From an uncultured Ruminococcus sp. (GTDB lineage: Bacteria; Bacillota; Clostridia; Oscillospirales; CAG-272): a stretch of DNA of 5,549 nt. A program made the translations under genes and the position numbers. This document shows, in pieces, positions 3,026 to 5,549 of this stretch; the first letter of the stretch is position 1, and each line of letters begins with the position of its first letter. The notes under the pieces are model-generated. The model was not told the origin of the DNA and ran no database searches. It saw only the letters and a program-made list of their open reading frames with translations. The stretch spans positions 1 through 5,549 of the forward strand of contig CACZSC010000079.1 in the NCBI GenBank assembly GCA_902783755.1. The letters run 5' to 3'.

Positions 3026-5549
3026 GCATACGCATCGCAGAGCATGCAGGATTCTGCTTCGGGGTCAGACGCGCCGCGGATACGCTTGAGCAGGAGATCG
3101 AACGGTGCGGTGACGGCAGACGGATCCTTACGCTGGGCAGGCTTATACACAACGACTGGTATATCAGCCGGATGAAGGCACGAGGCGTCGAGGAGATCAG
3201 CCGGGATGATGTTGACAGCATCATCTCAGAGGCTGACAAAGGCGCAGGGATTTCCGTTATAATCAGGGCCCACGGGGAGAAGAAGGACATACTTGAAAAG
3301 CTTAGAGCATGTGCGGAAAGGAATCCCGGATTCCGTCTTCTGGACTGTACCTGCCCGTATGTAACGAAGGTCAGGAGCATAGCTGAGGAGAACTCGGGAG
3401 ACGGGGATCACTTTATCCTGCTGGGCAGCAAAACCCACCCTGAAGTGGAGGGAATAATGAGCTGCGCCGGATCCGGAGAGGTCCTTTCGAGCTATGAAGA
3501 GGTCGAAAAGTGGATCGCTGAACACCCGGATTTTGACCGGTGTGGTAAATGTCTAAAAATCGCTGCACAGACAACTCAAAATTTAGACCTTTGGCGAAAA
3601 AGTGTGAATTTATTTAAAAAGGTCTATACAAATGTCATTATTTTTGATACAATATGCGGTGTAACTAAAATGAGGCAAGATGAGGCCTCGCGGCTTTCCG
3701 GAGAGTCTGACGCCATGATCGTGATAGGCAGTCCGGACAGCTCGAACTCATGCAAATTAAGGGATATCGCGCGGGAAAAATGCGCTGATGTCTACTTCAT
3801 TTCCGATGCTTCACAGTGTCCGAAACTGGATGTCGGAAACATCAGACTGTCAATTACTGCCGGTGCTTCAACACCGTTCAGTTTAATAGAGGAGGTATAT
3901 AAAACAATGAATGAGCAAAACGAAAACTTTGCTGAATTGCTCGAAACTGCTTTCAAAACTTTAAATACAGGAGAAATCGTTGAAGGTATCATCACGTCCA
4001 TCACCCCCACCGAGATACATGTCGACCTGGGAACGAAGACGACCGGCGTTATTGCACACGACAAGGCTACAGATGATCCCCAGGCAAAACTGGATCAGCT
4101 GTTCAAAGTCGGCGATGTTATCAAGGCCAAGGTTGTCAAGGTCAGTGATATAGACGGTATCGCGACCCTCGACAAGACAAGAGTCGACAACGAGTCTCAC
4201 TGGGAAAAGATCGTTGAAGCGAAAGACACCAACGAGACACTTGAAGGAAAAGTTGTAGAAGTAGTAAACGGCGGAGTGATCCTCTCCACAAATTCAGTAA
4301 GAGTATTCATCCCCGCATCTCTTTCGGGACTTCCGAAGGGTGCAGATCTCCATGAACTGCTCAACACTACACAGAAGGTCAAGATCGTCGAGATCAAACC
4401 CGAAAGAAAAAGAGCGTATGCTTCCATCCGTGCCGTACAGCGCGAGGAACGCAGAGCAAAGCAGGAAGAGTTCTGGAACACCATCGAGGTCGGTAAGGAA
4501 TTTGACGGCGAAGTCAAGAGCCTGACAGATTTCGGCGCGTTCGTAGACCTTGGCGGAGTTGACGGAATGGTCCACACTTCGGAGCTGTCCTGGAGAAGGA
4601 TCAGACATCCGAAGGAAGTCGTGTCAGTCGGCGACAAGATCCATGTGTTCGTGAAGTCGTTTGACCGTGAAAAATCGAGGATCTCCCTCGGATACAAGAC
4701 AGACGCGATGAATCCTTGGACTATCTTCACTTCTCAGTATAACGAGGGTGATGTGGTTTCAGTAAAGATCGTAAGTCTTATGCCTTTCGGTGCGTTTGCC
4801 GAGATCCTTCCGGGATGTGACGGCCTGATCCATATCAGCCAGATCACAGATCACAAAATCGGCAAGCCGGATGAAGTGATCCAGGTCGGCCAGGTCGTCG
4901 ATGCCAAGATCACCGCTATTGACAACGAGAACCACAAGATCAGTCTTTCGATGCGTGCTCTGATCGAGCCAGAGACACCTGCTGAAGCTCCCGAGGCACC
5001 GGTTGAAGAAAGAAAACTGGTCTATTCCGATGATGAACCAGTAGCCGAGGCTGCCGAAGCTGTTGCTGAAGAAGCAGCGGAAAAAGCAGAGACCGTAGCC
5101 GAAAAGGCCGCAGAGGCTGTCGAGGAAGTCAAGGAAGCTGCAGAAAATGTCATCGACAAGGCCAAGGAGGCTGCAGAGGAGGTCAAAGAGACCGCCGAAG
5201 CCGTTGCTGAGGATGCCAAAGAGACGGTGAAAGAGACTGTTGAAACTGTCGTGGAGCAGGCCAAGGAAAAAGACAGCGAAACAAAGGAAGCAGTCAAGGA
5301 GACCGCAGAGGCTGTCGTTGAAGAGGCTAAGGAAAAAGCAGCTGAAGTTAAAGAAACAGTCAAAGAGACTGCTGAGACCGTTATAGAGCAGGCCAAGGAA
5401 AAGGTCGCCGAAGCAAAGGAAACTGTCAAGGAGACTGCGGAGACTGTTATAGAGCAGGCTAAAGAAAAGGTTAGCGAAGCAAAGGAAGAAGTCAAAGAAG
5501 CAACTGAAGCTGTCGCTGAAAAAGTGAACAAGAGAGTCAGAAAGACCGC
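3022..5549 (+). CDS. ispH/rpsA: Fused 4-hydroxy-3-methylbut-2-enyl diphosphate reductase (IspH) and 30S ribosomal protein S1, 3' end outside window
   Basis: I translated this frame by hand; it has no stop from TTG 3022 to the window edge (842 codons). Residues 1-295 are IspH, the 4Fe-4S enzyme that makes IPP and DMAPP in the last step of the MEP pathway. The three cluster ligands are C12 (HAGFCFGVRRA), C111 (CTCPYVTK) and C212 (DTICGVTKMRQ). Active-site H43, H84, HPEVEG 139-144, QTT 183-185, SSNS 240-243 and GASTP 281-285 are also present. M296 begins S1. S1-type OB domains start near 317, 408, 493 and 575; the third (FGAFVDLGGVDGMVHTSELS) and fourth are the most canonical, and the first two are degenerate as is usual for the ribosome-binding end. 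From about 649 a Pro/Glu-rich joint leads into a long Glu/Lys/Ala/Val helical tail. IspH-S1 fusions are known in Clostridia; the repeat tail is less usual. S1 binds mRNA on the 30S subunit. An internal start at 3907 may make free S1. Confidence 0.93.
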   Translation, partial: MSIRIAEHAGFCFGVRRAADTLEQEIERCGDGRRILTLGRLIHNDWYISRMKARGVEEISRDDVDSIISEADKGAGISVIIRAHGEKKDILEKLRACAERNPGFRLLDCTCPYVTKVRSIAEENSGDGDHFILLGSKTHPEVEGIMSCAGSGEVLSSYEEVEKWIAEHPDFDRCGKCLKIAAQTTQNLDLWRKSVNLFKKVYTNVIIFDTICGVTKMRQDEASRLSGESDAMIVIGSPDSSNSCKLRDIAREKCADVYFISDASQCPKLDVGNIRLSITAGASTPFSLIEEVYKTMNEQNENFAELLETAFKTLNTGEIVEGIITSITPTEIHVDLGTKTTGVIAHDKATDDPQAKLDQLFKVGDVIKAKVVKVSDIDGIATLDKTRVDNESHWEKIVEAKDTNETLEGKVVEVVNGGVILSTNSVRVFIPASLSGLPKGADLHELLNTTQKVKIVEIKPERKRAYASIRAVQREERRAKQEEFWNTIEVGKEFDGEVKSLTDFGAFVDLGGVDGMVHTSELSWRRIRHPKEVVSVGDKIHVFVKSFDREKSRISLGYKTDAMNPWTIFTSQYNEGDVVSVKIVSLMPFGAFAEILPGCDGLIHISQITDHKIGKPDEVIQVGQVVDAKITAIDNENHKISLSMRALIEPETPAEAPEAPVEERKLVYSDDEPVAEAAEAVAEEAAEKAETVAEKAAEAVEEVKEAAENVIDKAKEAAEEVKETAEAVAEDAKETVKETVETVVEQAKEKDSETKEAVKETAEAVVEEAKEKAAEVKETVKETAETVIEQAKEKVAEAKETVKETAETVIEQAKEKVSEAKEEVKEATEAVAEKVNKRVRKT
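3541..3670 (+). other. AT-rich island inside the ispH coding region
   Basis: By hand count, 3541-3660 contains 37 G/C of 120 bases (31%), while the preceding 120 bases contain 67 (56%). Codons change with it (TTA, AAA, ATT, AAT, TTT), although the protein remains ordinary IspH, including QTT and the cluster ligand C212. The change is therefore in codon choice and not in function, as expected if the DNA or RNA sequence itself is under selection. It carries the promoter-like site described separately. A recombination remnant from an AT-rich relative is the main alternative. Confidence 0.7.
3625..3653 (+). promoter_or_regulatory. Candidate internal promoter for rpsA, within ispH
   Basis: TATACA at 3625-3630 (4 of 6 matches to TTGACA, including the ACA) is followed after 17 nt by TACAAT at 3648-3653 (5 of 6 matches to TATAAT). 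The TGA just before it makes an extended -10, TGATACAAT. An A/T-rich stretch (3607-3620) precedes the -35 and resembles an UP element. Transcription would begin near 3660 and give an mRNA with a leader of about 250 nt in front of the S1 start. The site lies in the sharpest AT-rich patch of the window, where such matches also arise more easily by chance. Confidence 0.45.
3890..3909 (+). promoter_or_regulatory. Internal Shine-Dalgarno and ATG start for free ribosomal protein S1
   Basis: AGGAGGT at 3890-3896 is the strongest ribosome binding site in the window. It stands 10 nt before ATG 3907-3909, with an unstructured-looking A/T-rich spacer. The ATG falls exactly between the end of the IspH fold (STPFSLIEEVYKT) and the S1 N-terminus (MNEQNENFAELLE). 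The site doubles as codons for the IspH residues IEEV, a common sequence at this point in IspH, so part of the match is imposed by coding. Confidence 0.65.
3907..5549 (+). CDS. rpsA: 30S ribosomal protein S1, possible separate product of internal initiation (3' end outside window)
   Basis: This is the S1 half of the fusion frame, listed as its own likely product because a consensus ribosome binding site and an ATG mark its beginning. Its N-terminus MNEQNENFAELLETAFKT resembles that of free clostridial S1 proteins. In this numbering the four S1 domains start near residues 22, 113, 198 and 280, and the tail runs from about 354 to beyond 547. Free S1 of this four-domain type is usually near 400 residues, so the tail makes this protein clearly long. 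S1 captures and unfolds mRNA on the small subunit and is needed in amounts comparable to ribosomes, far above any need for IspH. This favours separate expression. The protein continues beyond the window, so its true C-terminus is unknown. Confidence 0.6.
   Translation, partial: MNEQNENFAELLETAFKTLNTGEIVEGIITSITPTEIHVDLGTKTTGVIAHDKATDDPQAKLDQLFKVGDVIKAKVVKVSDIDGIATLDKTRVDNESHWEKIVEAKDTNETLEGKVVEVVNGGVILSTNSVRVFIPASLSGLPKGADLHELLNTTQKVKIVEIKPERKRAYASIRAVQREERRAKQEEFWNTIEVGKEFDGEVKSLTDFGAFVDLGGVDGMVHTSELSWRRIRHPKEVVSVGDKIHVFVKSFDREKSRISLGYKTDAMNPWTIFTSQYNEGDVVSVKIVSLMPFGAFAEILPGCDGLIHISQITDHKIGKPDEVIQVGQVVDAKITAIDNENHKISLSMRALIEPETPAEAPEAPVEERKLVYSDDEPVAEAAEAVAEEAAEKAETVAEKAAEAVEEVKEAAENVIDKAKEAAEEVKETAEAVAEDAKETVKETVETVVEQAKEKDSETKEAVKETAEAVVEEAKEKAAEVKETVKETAETVIEQAKEKVAEAKETVKETAETVIEQAKEKVSEAKEEVKEATEAVAEKVNKRVRKT
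5221..5484 (+). repeat. Four tandem 66-bp (22-codon) repeats in the S1 C-terminal tail
   Basis: Units at 5221-5286, 5287-5352, 5353-5418 and 5419-5484 share the pattern ETVKETAETVIEQAKEK, then four variable residues and a final K. The last two units differ at 9 of 66 bases but at only one residue (Ala to Ser). A diverging fifth unit (5485-5547) ends in a basic stretch, VNKRVRKT, at the window edge. Less regular relatives with steps of 18 and 15 residues lie at 5122-5220. The 22-residue period equals two 11-residue turns, as in LEA-type and apolipoprotein-like amphipathic helices. Confidence 0.85.

Noticed and set aside
2515..3150. A 211-codon open frame on the - strand across plsC and the start of ispH.
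   Set aside because: It crosses two well-supported + strand genes and their overlap, and shows no domain motif.
3693..3741. Inverted repeat GCT-t-TCCGGA ... TCCGGA-c-AGC that could form a hairpin in the proposed S1 mRNA leader.
   Set aside because: The loop is about 29 nt, there is an internal mismatch, and it lies in ordinary coding sequence around the IspH SSNS region. TCCGGA is self-complementary, so two copies pair by chance. There is no T-run, so it is not a terminator.
4197..4730. A 177-codon open frame on the - strand opposite S1 domains 2-3.
   Set aside because: The + strand encodes canonical S1 domains here; the antisense translation has no recognisable fold.
5022..5531. A long open frame on the - strand opposite the S1 tail, coding for a Ser/Ala/Val/Thr-rich repetitive protein.
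   Set aside because: It is the mirror of the 66-bp repeats: GAA/GAG, AAG and GCN codons read backwards rarely give stops. It has no ribosome binding site of its own that I can see, and the + strand frame is clearly S1.

Overview
The window looks like chromosomal DNA from a member of the Clostridia (Bacillota), probably a moderately GC-rich anaerobe of the Lachnospiraceae/Eubacteriales kind. The evidence is the gene order (HI0933-family flavoprotein, CMP kinase, PlsC-type acyltransferase, IspH, ribosomal protein S1), the in-frame IspH-S1 fusion known from that group, and purine-rich Shine-Dalgarno sites with ATG, GTG and TTG starts. All genes lie on the + strand and are packed like an operon. 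The only gap between genes is 33 nt.

Layout: (1) 1-378 is the C-terminal half of a MurR/RpiR-type regulator (SIS domain). (2) 347-2323 is one uninterrupted frame encoding a FAD-dependent HI0933/YhiN (BaiN/RdsA-like) flavoprotein joined to a complete (d)CMP kinase. (3) 2357-3025 is a 1-acyl-glycerol-3-phosphate acyltransferase of the PlsC family. (4) 3022 to the right edge is one uninterrupted frame encoding IspH joined to ribosomal protein S1. The S1 part has four S1 domains followed by a long Glu/Lys/Ala/Val tail built of 22-residue tandem repeats. The frame is still open at the window edge.

The most interesting structure is that the operon holds two consecutive two-enzyme fusions, and each has what looks like a working translation start exactly at the domain junction, in frame, with no stop codon before it: GTG 1646 behind GAGGA for Cmk, and ATG 3907 behind AGGAGGT for S1. 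Inside the ispH part, about 255 nt upstream of the S1 start, a sharply AT-rich patch (31% GC by hand count over 120 nt, against 56% in the preceding 120 nt) carries a promoter-like sequence, TATACA - 17 nt - TGATACAAT. This suggests S1 is made both as an IspH-S1 fusion and as a free protein from its own promoter and ribosome binding site. That would solve the problem of needing far more S1 than IspH. This is an inference from sequence only.

Together the genes cover nucleotide precursor supply (Cmk), phospholipid synthesis (PlsC), isoprenoid precursor synthesis (IspH) and translation (S1, and possibly the flavoprotein if it is the 23S rRNA dihydrouridine synthase that its relative YhiN/RdsA is). 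This is a growth-linked housekeeping cluster rather than an accessory or mobile region. I saw no RNA genes, CRISPR arrays, insertion sequences or rho-independent terminators.
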